A DNA stretch of 64,000 bases from Periplaneta americana (lineage: Eukaryota; Arthropoda; Insecta; Blattodea; Blattidae), in contig NC_091120.1 of the NCBI RefSeq assembly GCF_040183065.1, positions 72,566,708-72,630,707 of the forward strand. The letters are read 5' to 3'. The notes beneath the pieces were generated by a model. The model saw only the letters and a program-made list of their open reading frames with translations. It was not told where the DNA came from and did not search any database. This document shows, piece by piece, positions 52,804 to 63,097 of this stretch (position 1 is its first letter; the number at the start of each line of letters is the position of its first letter). The position numbers were made by a program, and so were the translations under genes.

Positions 52804-53621
52804 GACGTGAATATGTTAGGAGAAAATCCACAAACGATTAGGGAAAACACGAGAATTTTACTGGAAGTAAGTAAAGCGATAGGTTTGGAAGTAAATCCCG
52901 AAAAGACAAAGTATATGATTATGTCTCGTGACGAGAATATTGTACGAATTGGAAATATAAAAATTGTAAATTTATCTTTTGAAGAGGTGGAGAAGTTCAA
53001 ATATCTTGGAGCAACAGTAACAAATATGAATGATATTCGGGAGCAAATTAAACACAGAATAAATATGGGAAATGCCTGTTATTATTCGGTTGAGAAGCTT
53101 CTATCATCCAGTCTGCAGTCCAAAAATCTGAAAGTTAGAATTTATAAAACAGTTATATTATCGGTTGTTCTTTATGGTTGTGAAACTTGGACTCTCACTT
53201 TGAGAGAGGAATATAGGTTAAGGGTGTTTGAGAATAAGGTGCTTAGGAAAATATTTGGGGCTAAGAGGGATGAAGTTACAGGAGAATGGAGAAAGTTACA
53301 CAACACAGAACTGCACGCATTGTATTCTTCACCTGACATAATTAGGAACATTAAATCCAGACGTTTGAGATGGGCAGGGCATGTAGCACGTATGGGCGAA
53401 TCCAGAAATGCATATTAGAGTCTTAGTTTGGAGACCGGAGGGGAAAAAGACCTTTAGAGAGGCCGTGACGTAGATGGGAGGATAATATTAAAATGGATTT
53501 GAGGGAGGTGGGATGTGATGATAGAGAAAGGATTAATCTTTCTCAGGATAGGGACCAATGGCGTGCTTATGTGAGGGCGGCAATGAACCTCCGGGTTCCT
53601 TGAAAGCCAGTAAATAAGTAA
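52804..53621 (+). mobile_element. LINE copy h, 5'-truncated, long open frame, clear duplication
   Basis: The copy starts just after the YADD box and keeps a 203-codon open stretch (52807-53418). Blocks include [58 protein letters not shown] and RRLRWAGHVARMGESRNAY. A one-base shift then leads to the 3' end at AATAAGTAA. GTACTACAATAT occurs at 52792-52803 and 53622-53633. It is younger than the DNA element it interrupts. Confidence 0.92.
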
Positions 53622-53633
53622 GTACTACAATAT

Positions 53634-54222
53634 TTAACGTAATAACTCCAAAAAAGTATTTTAACTTATAGAGTGGCATAAATTTAAGCTAGAAAATTCT
53701 GTTGTCTTTCCCTAATAAAAAAAACGAGTTCACCATGTCAAAAAAGACATTACATTTCAAATTTAAAAATTTCATGCCGCAAAAATGCGCTGGAAAAGTC
53801 ACTTTAAGGAATGACAGCCGTGGTAAAAAGAGTACAGCGAAATGCCTCAATACTGTCTTTGATCATCGCATTTTAAACTTCGAAAGCTAACGCTTTATCT
53901 GTTCAATAAACGGTACTACACTTTTTTTTTATTTCCACAGCATGAAGCCATGTAATATGAACAATTGAAAGCAATCAAAAGGAAATAGCGATGTGCTCTT
54001 CTAGTGCAAGTTGGGAATGAATTTCTATGGACACATAGAAAACGAAACTCGCTATTCTCACATTCAGGACAAGAAGCTACTGTAGCTATGACAATATTGA
54101 AATTCCTTCACTCGTTTCGTCATAAAGCCAACAGTGCTTCCTGGTATGATTTTGAGTTTATGAAACACAATAACAAGGGAATGTGCTGAGCTTGCTTGTC
54201 CACAGCCTTCTAAGAAATAATA
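53634..54222. other. Upstream of gene 2; nothing certain
   Basis: It may include the rest of the interrupted DNA element and the promoter or 5' UTR of gene 2. No TATA box or initiator can be singled out. Confidence 0.35.
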
Positions 54223-54327
54223 ATGCTGATACGGCTGCCCTGCGTGCCCAGGAAGTCCACCTTCCAGTGCCTCTTCTGGCAGTGTTCGCTGCAGAACTTG
54301 ACAGTGGCTGCAGGATGGTTCGGCATA
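54223..54327 (+). CDS. Gene 2 exon 1: start and N-terminus
   Basis: It has 35 codons from ATG, with an in-frame stop (TAA) shortly upstream, and donor ATA|GTAAGT, phase 0. It aligns without gaps to gene 1 exon 1 and keeps FQC....C and GW but lacks the CCCC run. It starts MLIRLPCVPRKSTFQC. The in-frame stop upstream makes the ATG more certain than in gene 1. Confidence 0.8.
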
Positions 54328-57300
54328 GTAAGTACGGTTGTCTGTCGCTGCTTTGAATTAAACAGGGAGGCAGTAAAAAGACAAGTTTGAAGTAAAAGCA
54401 ATTGAGACTGCTATAATCTAAAACAATTTCCAGTTTTGAAAATCACTCTCTTACGGGTGCTGCATTTCTAGATGTGAGTAAAGGTTTCGGTATTGTTTCA
54501 TGTAACATATTACTTTCAAAATTATATTGCTAAGGATTAATTAATGTAGATGAATTATCCTTCGTTAAATCTACCTAGGCCTATCTTATAGACGTCCAAT
54601 CATTAATGTCAATAATAAGGAATTCGATATGCTTAGGAGAAGTGAGTAGTGATGCCTGTGGGATTAAAGAATTTCAGTACAAATGCTTAGTTCAATATTT
54701 CTAGGCATTTAATATTCAAAGTGGAATAAAAATGTCCAAAGTTATACATTAAATCATTCTGAATCCAGTGGTATGAAAACAACTGATTAGTTTCTTAGCC
54801 AGGTGCAAAAGAAGGCCCTAACTGACAACCTGATTTCCTACTTTGTTAAATACTCCTAAAAATTTCAGGTGCACAACACTTGCTACAATCTTCACTCATA
54901 TACCTTGTACTTTTTTAAGTTATCAAGAAATGTACTTATATTGTAAATTCTAAAGCAAAATGTAGTTGAATATTTCTCCCTCAGTGAAATAGAAAAAAAT
55001 ATCGAACTTTAATCAACAACTTTAATCAACAATTTTTGTCATCTTTTTTCAACACATATATTTTTTCCCCTCATGTTTTATGTGTGATATTCATAAACTC
55101 GTAGGTCTACTTTGTATAATACAGGCTGCAGATAATACTGTAAAAACTTCATGTAGATATATTCAGTAGTTTAAGAGAAAAATGAACTTGAGTTTGGAAA
55201 ATATCATCATCATCATCATATCCGTCACGTATTAGACCCTACAGGATCTGTTACGGTCTAATGCCAGCGCTTTCGTGGTCTTCCCAATTTCCTCTTTCCT
55301 CTTGGTACATAAGTAAGAATCTGTTTAGGCCATCTAGTGCGATCCATCCTTTAGACATGTTTTTTCCACTGAAGTCGATATTGTTGAACAAAATTAACTA
55401 TAGGATCCATTTTTAGTTCCTGCAATATGTCCACATTTTTACGGTGTTCCAGCAAAGAGCATCCCGCTGTTCGTCTCATGAACCTCATTTCAGCTGTCGT
55501 CAGCCTTTGCTCATCAGCTTTTCTGATTGTCCATGCCTCGCTACCGTAGGAGAGGACTGGTCGAGCTAGTGTTTTATATACCTTTAGCCTTGTATGTTTC
55601 TGAACATGGGATAATTTGAAGACTGTGTTAATGACACCAGTGATTTTTATAAATTTAGATATTTTGTTCGACATATCTTCATCAGTGATGTAAGAGAGGT
55701 TGAAAAATATTAACTTACGAAAAAGGATGTATGAATTACATGCGCCGCCAAATTTAAAGAGGCCATTAAATTTAAAGTGCTTATGTGCAGGGACACACTC
55801 ACAATATATTATTTTAAAACGCTTATTATGTATTTTTCTTGAAACAAAATAAAAAATCAGATTTCTGACCCCTAATCACTACCCACTCACCTTAATGTAG
55901 TAACTTGCGTCTATGATAGGTCACTCTCTCTTTCTCAGGGTGTAACTGAATGCCTTTTTCAAAACTTAGGAGGATGTAGAGGACGTTATGGTGAAGATTT
56001 TTCACCGAGGAACCTATAACCGGAAATGACAATTGGAATATCTACAATATTTTGTGACTCGTGAGCCAGTCCCTGGACCGCCTGTCTTAAAACGTAAATA
56101 AAGCTAGAGCAGAGGTATCTTTACTTGTATCAGCTTTGTCATTTCCTTCCTGTTGAACGCCGAGTGAAGGAAACTGGTACCTTGGCCTGCGCGCTCCCCT
56201 AACCTCACCTCTCCTGACTTTTTTTATGGGGTCCGTGAAGGCTTTTGTATACGCTACACCGGTAGAAACAATAAATGAGCTAACTGAGCGCAAATTTACA
56301 GCATTCGATACCATGAGAGGGGAGCGTGGAATCTTCCAAACAGCAAGACAAAACATGGTTCATGGTTCGTCGTTGCACGCTATGTAACGAAGTCTTCGCT
56401 TTGAAAACATTTTTTTACAAATTTGAAAGTAAATAAAGTCTTTCAAACTATCCTAATGTTTTATTTAGCCTACTAAATACGTAAAATGTTCGCCACCACA
56501 AGAACAGGAAAAGCAACATCTCACGGTGCTATACCCGTAGATACTCCAATTCTCATTTCCGGTCATGAGTCCCTGGGTGAAAAATCTTCACCACATTACC
56601 CTCTATAAAAATCCATGGCGCTACAGCCCATGACGGGCCAAGATCGATCAGCCGGCTGCTGACCTCACGTCCACATGCCGAAGCAGAGGTGGACGATCAT
56701 CCAATCAGAATGAAGGTATCGTGTGGTTAGCACGATGATCCTCCCAGCCGTTATAGCTGGTTTGCGAAACCGGATTTTCGCTACCTATCGTAGCTCCCCA
56801 AGTGCATCACGATGCTGTGTGGGCACCGGTCCCATACACTGGCCGAAATTTCATGAGAAAATTTCTTCCCCCATGAGGACTCGAACCAGCGCGCATTTCA
56901 TAACGCGAGTCCTAGGCAGCATGCTTTAGACCATGACGCCACGGCCTCTATATCCCTCCAATTTTGAAAAAGTCATTCAGTTACACCATATATAAATGAC
57001 TTACCTAACTGTTTACTATACAAATCAGTTTATTTGCACACTGTTATTACAGTTGGCTCTGTGGTAGTGTGTCTGCCTACAGACTAGCCGGTCCGGGTTC
57101 GATCCCCGACGGGGTCAGAAATTTTCTTGTAAAATTTCTACCTCGGGACTAGGAAACATGGCGGTGCACAACTTATAGTGCACCAATATGCCTGGGTTAA
57201 ATCCCATCCGCAGTGCATATGAAGGGAAGGCATATGTCACCGTTGATAGTGATTCGTCCGTCGGATGGGGACTTTAAGCCTGGCGGCCCCTTTGGTGCTA

Positions 57301-60300
57301 TTCGACAGGAGTAGGCTACGTGCCGGCACTGGGTTTCCACTTCTCCCTTCCTCACCTTCATCATCATCCTCACCCATTCCCTACACTACACGTACACGAA
57401 CACTTAACATAAGTACACGACATAACTCTTCACAGATACCCATCACGCATGATGTGGCCCGCCGAAGTGGTGTGCAATTTGAAAATGGGTCATAGTCCTG
57501 CCTTCTATCCGCAGTATGCGGAACACTAATCACTCAAGTGAAGTGGGTAGGCATTAGACACACACACACATATTCAGAACAAAACTTACTTAATGATATA
57601 TATGGTATCACACGTCTAGGAAGCAATTCAAATCTCAGTCCCCCTCGCGTATGTGGTACCTAAGAGGTTACGTCCAATTTCGGCTTCCCCTTCAAAATTT
57701 TCTAGAGTTCCTTCAGTGGAGCAGCGTAACCCGGAGTGAGACTAGTGGCCAACAGTCTTGGAGCTCACATATTTAGTTTTGTACAGCCCCCAACCCCTTG
57801 CAAGGGCGCGTTGTGCGTAACTTTTAAACTTTTTCCTCCCAATTCTCTTTCGATTTTTTTATTTTTTCGTTCGGACATCAAACTGGCTAGTCTCTGATAT
57901 TGAGACAACTCATCCTGCCTAAGGTTTTTCCGTGGTTTTCCTAAGGCGCTAAGACAAATGTCGGGATGACCCCTAAAAGAAATGGGCCACGGACCTGCAC
58001 TCATATCCCCATGAATCTCCCTAATTAACTCTAAATTAATTAACAATTACATCTCTCCCCCCCTTCGTAATTGAGCCATCATATAGCCAAATGGCTGGTC
58101 TCGAAATTGAGACGAATCAACAAGGCTCATGACAACAATCACCTCCTACATAATAGCCAAATTGGCTAGTCTCTTATATGAGACAACTCATCCTGCCCAA
58201 GGTATTCCGTGGTTTTCCTGAGGCGTAAGACAAATGTCGGGATGAGCCCTATAAGAAATGGGCCACGGACCTATATGCCCTTCCCCATATATATTCCCCT
58301 TTATTATACCCTAGTTCAGAACCTATAAATAGTCTTTTAATATACGAGGTCACTCAATTAGTCGCAATTTGAAAGGACAGGGACCTCTCAAATTGCACGG
58401 CGCTTCTTCCGACGGCCTTCACATACTTTGTCATCGAACATCAGATGACAGCGTCTTGCCATCCTAACGGCAAACACCAGCCAGCTCTTCCTCTTCCCGT
58501 TCCGTGATCACTTGATCAAATCTCAGTCCCCTTCGCGTATGTGGTACCTAAGAGGTTACGTCCATTTTCGGCTTCCCCTTCAAAATTTTCTAGATTTCCT
58601 TCAGTGGAGCAGCGTAATCCGGAGTGAGACTAGTGGCCAACAGGCTTGGAGCTCACATATTTAGTTTTGTACAGCCCCCAACCCCTTGCAAGGACGCGAT
58701 TTGCGTACCTTTTAAATTTTTCCTCCCAATTCTCTTTCGATTTTTCGATTTTTTTTTTCGATAGGAAGCAATAGACTTTTTTCTAAAGTCAGAATAAAGC
58801 TAAAAACAATTATTTCCCACCTATCTAATGACAGTTTAAATACTTGTGCAGTAGTAAAGAATAAAGCAAGATGCAGAATTAAGTTAGAATGTACAGTTAT
58901 ACTCAATATTTATGCATTCTTATGTAGTGCATGGCAATAGGCTATTATCTAGTATATTATTTTAATGTACCGAAGTACATATTATATTTCCATGCAGATA
59001 TTCTGAGTCATCATACGATGAAAGAGTAATGGAACGGAGAAAAATTCTCTCCGGCGCCAGGATTTGAACTCGGGTTTTCAGCTCTATGTGCTGATGCTTA
59101 ATCCACTAAGCCACACCGGATACCCACCCCGGCGTCGGACAGAATCGTCTCAGATTAAGTTCCAACTCTTGGGTTCCCTCTAGTGGCCGCCCTCTGCACT
59201 ACGTCATAGAGGTCTATGAACATAGGACTGAAGTCCACACATGTGCTGAGGTACACTCGCTATGAGTGATTAGTTGGCCGGGATCCGACGGAATAAGCGC
59301 CGTCTTAAATCACGAAGTGATTTACGCATATCATTTATATTATTTTAATGTACCGAAGTACATATGATATTTCCATGCAGGTATTCTGCGTCATCATACG
59401 CCGGGATGGTATCCGGTGTGGCTTAGTGGATAAAGCATCAGCACGTAGAGCTGAAAACCCGGGTTCAAATCCCGGCGCCGGAGAGAATTTTTCTCCGTTC
59501 CATTATTCTTTCATCGAATTATCTAGGGTAATTCTACTGGTGGTAAACGAGTCTTCAAGTTTCAAAATAAGGTTCGGATAAAATAGCTGTATTAGGATAG
59601 CCATTCTTGGTCCGTGCGTTTTGTTTACAAAGATTATCTAGATGTCGCGGTCCTCCAGCCAACAGTAGTGACAACGTATATTCAGTTCCTATCAGCTGTA
59701 CTGTCCATCCATTGATGTTTTAACAAGAGGTGGGGAGCGCTCTTCCCAACAGGTAGAGGTCCACACCTGTGGAGTAACGGTCAGCGCGTCTGGCTGCGAA
59801 ACCAGGTGGCCCGGGTTCGAATCCCGGTCGGAGCAAGTTACCTGGTTGAGGTTTTTTCCGGGGTTTTCCCTCAACCCAATACGAGCAAATGCTGGGTAAC
59901 TTTCGGTGCTGGACCCCGGACTCATTTCACCGGCATTATCACCTTCATATCATTCAGACGCTAAATAACCTAGATGTTGATACAGCGTCGTAAAATAACC
60001 CAATTAAAAAAAAAAAGGTAGAGTTTTAGCTAGTGGAAAGGGGTAGTGTTTACTTAGTCTGAAGCAAGCCAAGCCCCTATCCTATTCAGTTATACAGCCT
60101 ATCCTGATACAGCTACTTTATCCGAACCTTAGTAATTGGAATCATGAATGGAATGTCATACAGAATATTATACAGAACAGCTTCCAAGGAATACAGGATT
60201 TTGACTCCCTTTTCCATTTCATACACAGCACTATAATGAACATTAAATAAAACCTGGATAATTAGCATCCACTTCCATAAAACGTGATAGACGTGTATAT

Positions 60301-62627
60301 GTGTACCTGAATTTGAATGAAAAATAACAATCTGTATTCTGATGTAACTACAGAATTATGTAAACATGTAAGTTAATGCATTACACCGTTTTATTATAAT
60401 TTTATATAAAAATGATTTTGTCTAATTTTTTTTCCCTTGTTAGGTGGGAGGGAGGGGACATTCCACACACTACGACCTGAGGTCTATTGTACACCCCCCC
60501 CCCCCCATAGGGGATGAGTTGCGTTCCCACCGATCCTCTACGCGCACCGACCTAACCACTTGACCCCCTTAACGACCGGTCCCTACAGCCAACAGAGTCC
60601 ATGTACCACTCCTGCTTCGGCAACCCTCCCAAGGCTCCCTTAACGGTCCGAGGCGGAAGTCCTGCCCCGAGAAGGATTTTGTCTAATACGACAATAATGA
60701 CTGTAAATCGTGATATTCAATTCTAGTCTATTCTAAAGCAAGAAACTTGTCTTGTCCTCAGGTACTCAGCATACTTTTGTTGCTGGGTAGCGTGGCCAGT
60801 CTACTCAACTGGCTGACACTGTATCCACAAGGTACGTTATAGATTATGTGATATTTGACTACAACAACTCAAAGGTAGTCAGTACTCTGTTTCCAACTAT
60901 TCTGTTTGGTGTTTGTGGTAGCAAGAAATGACTCCGAGAATTTACAATTGAAGTACCGATATTCGCATTATAGTTGGGGTAAATTTAGGAAGAAATCCAA
61001 CCATATAGGCTTAATCAATCCAAGTAGGTTTCGAGCCTGCGGCCGATCACGACATCAGTTGCCACCCTCTTAACACGCCACGTAAATTTAATATTCATTA
61101 AAATTCAAGAGGTTTCATTAGAGTTTCTAATAACTTATTTTTGTACTTAACTGCTTGATGTATCATTCATTCGAAGGCCATAATTCGATAATGCTTGAGT
61201 AAAGGGAGACAAGTCATAAAATAAGTTTTGATATAAATCAAAATTAAACTTCGCAGCCTTATTGCAAATAACTTTCTACACAAACAAAACACATCGACTG
61301 CTAGTATTCTTTTGTTTTTTGCACTCTCTCTTGTGTAATTTAACTTGTATGTTCATCTGGGGAACAAAACTTCATTTGCACAAAAAAAATACTTAACCCC
61401 CTTTACCCGAACACCATCGAATTTTTCCATTGACTTTTGTGTTTACCTGCATAGTTTAAAAAATGACACCATTCTAAATTTATGAAGAAATCTGTATCTC
61501 TTTTTCTATACGGCCTGATTTATCTCGTTTTCCTTAAAAATATGATTTCATCGGCGATAAGTCTTTTCCATCACGAATAGCCCAAACCTAACAAATATGT
61601 CAACAATAAGTTGAATTAATGTTTTGTAGGCTCTTGCTAATAAGTTTTAATTGAGATAAATTTTAAGACATTAATCAAGCTCATGTCGAACCAGTGGCCC
61701 AGCCAATTTATTTTTCTCTTCCTAATCAGTTTCAGGATTAGTCTTTCTTCATCCACTCTTTCTAGCCCAGATTCATTTCTTATTCTGTCTGTCCATTTCA
61801 CACGCTCCATTCTTCTCCTTATTCACATTTCAAATGTTTCGAGCCGTTTCTCCTCACTTCGTCGTAATGTCCATGTTTTTGCCCCACACAATGCCATACT
61901 CCACACAAAACACTTCATTAGTCTCTTCCTCAGTTCTTTTTCCAGAAGTCCGCAGAAAATTTTGCTTTTTCTGTTTAAAACTTCCTTTGCCATTGCTATA
62001 CTACTTTGACTTCCTGGCACAGCTCATATTACTTACTACTTATAGTACACCCAAAGTAAATTTATCATAAGCTTCTTTATTTCTAATTCCAGTACATTAT
62101 TATCATCATCATTAAATAAATTGTGTATAAAGATTTTCCCCATCATCGCTATCGTATTTCAAGAGCACAGGAAAATAACGTGCTTTGTCCACTTTTTTTT
62201 TCTTCAAAAAATTTCCTGTAAAATTTGCTAAGTACGTTCTTTTGCTGTGCTCTTTATTTTTAACTACTCGTATCTTTGGAGTGTCGCCTAATAATGCATA
62301 GTCCCGCATTGTGTGCCACAGGAAACTCGCCGCTGCTGGTGGCTATATTCGGCTTCGCGTCACTTCTGGTGCACTGCTTCCTCGTGATCGGTGCCCGCAA
62401 TGTGAGTACCATTATGTGTTGTCACACTGGCCCGCAACATGACTGTTGTTGTAGCGGACTTGAATGCTTGCAGGAGAACCCGTTGCTGATGCTACCCTAC
62501 CTGCTGTTCACGCTGGCAGCGTTCGCCGTGGTGGCCGGGTTCATGGTCTACGTACTCATGCGCTCCTACATCGTCGACGATCCCGTGATCTCCATGTCGC
62601 TTACGGCAGCCGCAGCCATCTCTGCGG
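54223..62627 (+). CDS. Gene 2: paralogous multi-pass membrane protein, first 4 exons (partial)
   Basis: Exons 54223-54327, 60762-60831, 62322-62401 and 62474-62627 join in frame. They give 136 complete codons plus one base and run on past the window. The order (35-residue N-terminus, 70-nt TM1 exon, helix exon ending GARN, 154-nt LPY exon) repeats exons 1, 2, 3/5 and 6 of gene 1 with the same phases (0, 1, 0, 1). The two genes are therefore tandem duplicates 17 kb apart on the same strand. The third intron is only 72 bp. The expected VYSxY exon after 62627 was not found before the edge. Function is inferred only from resemblance to insect LAPTM-like membrane proteins. Confidence 0.8.
54328..55194. 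other. Gene 2 intron 1, first part, nothing recognised
   Basis: AT-rich intron sequence. Confidence 0.45.
55195..55690 (-). mobile_element. LINE fragment (third RT type), decayed
   Basis: The minus strand has a 107-codon open stretch with RLKVYKTLARPVLSYGSEAW and RLTTAEMRFMRRTAG, followed by an LGRPRK-like end near 55290. The 3' end is an ATC repeat (55205-55219). It is the C-terminal part of a LINE RT related to, but distinct from, the main family here. Confidence 0.75.
55938..56987 (+). mobile_element. Mariner-like element with long inverted ends, right end split by a SINE
   Basis: The left arm (from GGGTGTAACTGAATG, 55938-56045) has its reverse complement at 56519-56606, and after the SINE at 56953-56987 (ending CATTCAGTTACACC). 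On the + strand about 56215-56385 decodes to VKAFVYATPVETINELTERK and RGERGIFQTARQNMVHG, a mariner-like transposase C-terminus. Stops and frameshifts break the gene. Confidence 0.8.
56608..56945 (-). mobile_element. tRNA-derived SINE inserted in the mariner-like element
   Basis: Minus-strand SINE with a tRNA-like head near 56880-56945 (reverse complement has GGTTCGAGTCCTCATGG) and a body shared with 43381-43520. CTCTATA at 56601-56607 and 56946-56952 is the target-site duplication, and removing the SINE rejoins the inverted arm exactly. Confidence 0.82.
57045..57570 (+). mobile_element. tRNA-derived SINE, long body
   Basis: The head has GTTGGCTCTGTGGTAGTGTG (A box) and GTCCGGGTTCGATCCCCGAC (a T-arm-like stem). 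The body of about 430 bp ends near an ACAC repeat (57560-57572). No coding sequence is present. Confidence 0.68.
57629..58748. repeat. Tandemly duplicated complex repeat (two unit types)
   Basis: 57629-57860 and 58513-58748 are about 95% identical direct copies (CAAATCTCAGTCCCC to CTCTTTCGATTTTT). Between them, 57880-58000 and 58150-58280 are a second pair (GAGACAACTCATCCTGCC to ATGGGCCACGGACCT). It lies in intron 1 of gene 2. TE class is not evident. Confidence 0.8.
58957..59135 (-). mobile_element. tRNA-derived SINE, inverted partner
   Basis: It begins with the block ATGTACCGAAGTACATAT, then on the minus strand carries a tRNA-like head (59049-59121) that is a near copy of the head at 59412-59484. 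Anticodon-loop and T-arm differences are few. Confidence 0.7.
59339..59510 (+). mobile_element. tRNA-derived SINE with an almost foldable tRNA head
   Basis: 59412-59484 folds as a tRNA-like cloverleaf. The acceptor TCCGGTG pairs CGCCGGA, the D arm is GCTTAGTGGATAAAGC, the anticodon stem is TCAGC/GCTGA with loop ACGTAGA, and the T arm CCGGGTTCAAATCCCGG is perfect. The loop lacks T33, there is no CCA context or terminator, and a near copy stands 290 bp away, so I call it a SINE head. Confidence 0.65.
59759..60015 (+). mobile_element. tRNA-derived SINE, full length, young
   Basis: Same family as 51600-51845. It has an A box (TAACGGTCAGCGCG) and B box (GGGTTCGAATCCC), the full body and an A tail (60005-60015). 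AGGTAGAG at 59751-59758 and 60016-60023 is the target-site duplication. Confidence 0.93.
60024..60413. other. Gene 2 intron 1, nothing recognised
   Basis: No supported feature. Confidence 0.45.
60427..60674 (-). mobile_element. Retroposed SINE-like insertion with 13-bp target duplication
   Basis: GATTTTGTCTAAT stands at 60414-60426 and 60675-60687. The 248 bp between begin with a T run (the A tail of a minus-strand element) and are GC-rich, with a C run at about 60495-60508. A tRNA-like head is not clear. It lies 87 bp before the exon 2 acceptor of gene 2. Confidence 0.8.
60762..60831 (+). CDS. Gene 2 exon 2: first transmembrane helix
   Basis: A 70-nt exon from CCTCAG to G|GTACGT, phase 0 to 1. 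It encodes VLSILLLLGSVASLLNWLTL then YPQ and the first base of Gly. Length, phases and residue pattern match gene 1 exon 2. Confidence 0.85.
60832..61682. other. Gene 2 intron 2, mostly unrecognised
   Basis: A weak tRNA-SINE-like minus-strand remnant lies near 60970-61085 (GGTTTCGAGCCTGCGGCC). The rest is AT-rich. Confidence 0.35.
61683..62095 (-). mobile_element. Second LINE family, 5'-truncated and decayed
   Basis: The minus strand decodes to MAKEVLNRKSKIFCGLLEKE, then CFVWSMALCGAKTWTLRRSE (61823-62020). After a frameshift it decodes to RKRKINWLGHW near 61690-61730. It is related to 7260-8245 and 27880-28088. Confidence 0.78.
62322..62401 (+). CDS. Gene 2 exon 3: transmembrane helix
   Basis: An 80-nt exon from GCCACAG to AAT|GTGAGT, phase 1 to 0, encoding NSPLLVAIFGFASLLVHCFL then VIGARN. 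It is the counterpart of gene 1 exons 3 and 5, two codons shorter. Confidence 0.9.
62474..62627 (+). CDS. Gene 2 exon 4: LPY exon
   Basis: A 154-nt exon from GCTTGCAG to G|GTTAGT, phase 0 to 1. It starts ENPLLMLPYLLFTLAAFAVV and ends SLTAAAAISA plus a split codon. GC content is high for the window. It equals gene 1 exon 6 in length and phase. The next exon lies beyond 64000 or was missed. Confidence 0.9.
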
Positions 62628-62840
62628 GTTAGTATTCACTTTATACACAAGTTTCCTCCATCACCTTCATCTTCACGGATTACGCTCTATAGTATATGAA
62701 GACTCTAATCAAAATTCCTTAGCTTATCTAACAGTTCTTCGTCCATTAGATCTACATTCCATTCTTGTTTTTCCATAGTCATGCACTTTGGTGCTCATTT
62801 CAGTTAGATAATTATGCAATACACGAGGTTCATAAAATAC

Positions 62841-62945
62841 ATTAAAGGTGATATGTTTCAGTTGTATGAACACCAATAAGTACAATAAAATTATTGAAGA
62901 TGTTAGTCAGACATGTTTCGGAGATGCTTCTCCATCACCTTTAAT
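62841..62945. repeat. Short inverted-repeat element
   Basis: ATTAAAGGTGAT at 62841-62852 is perfectly inverted at 62934-62945. The 105-bp unit has a central TGAAGATG...TTTCGGAGATG segment. It could be a small MITE. Confidence 0.5.
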
Positions 62946-63097
62946 TATTTTATCAAATCAATGAACACTGTATTATTGACCTAACATGTGTTTTTATCTT
63001 TAAATACGAGGGTCATACTTTGGCAACACTTCCACTGCAAGCAATTAGAGCGGGTTATGTAAAAAAATCCTCTGACTGAGGTTCTGCCTGATATGTA

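Noticed and set aside
54210-54401. Minus-strand frame with FCSEHCQKRHWK, resembling a MYND zinc finger
   Set aside because: The opposite strand gives a better explanation: a 35-codon exon with a consensus donor that aligns without gaps to exon 1 of gene 1. The Cys pattern on the minus strand is a by-product.
59412-59484. tRNA-Tyr(GTA) gene
   Set aside because: It folds well but lacks T33, has no terminator or intron, sits in a repeat with a near copy in inverted orientation nearby, and is followed by SINE body.
61683-62009. 108-codon plus-strand open frame
   Set aside because: It is the shadow of the minus-strand LINE reverse transcriptase fragment.
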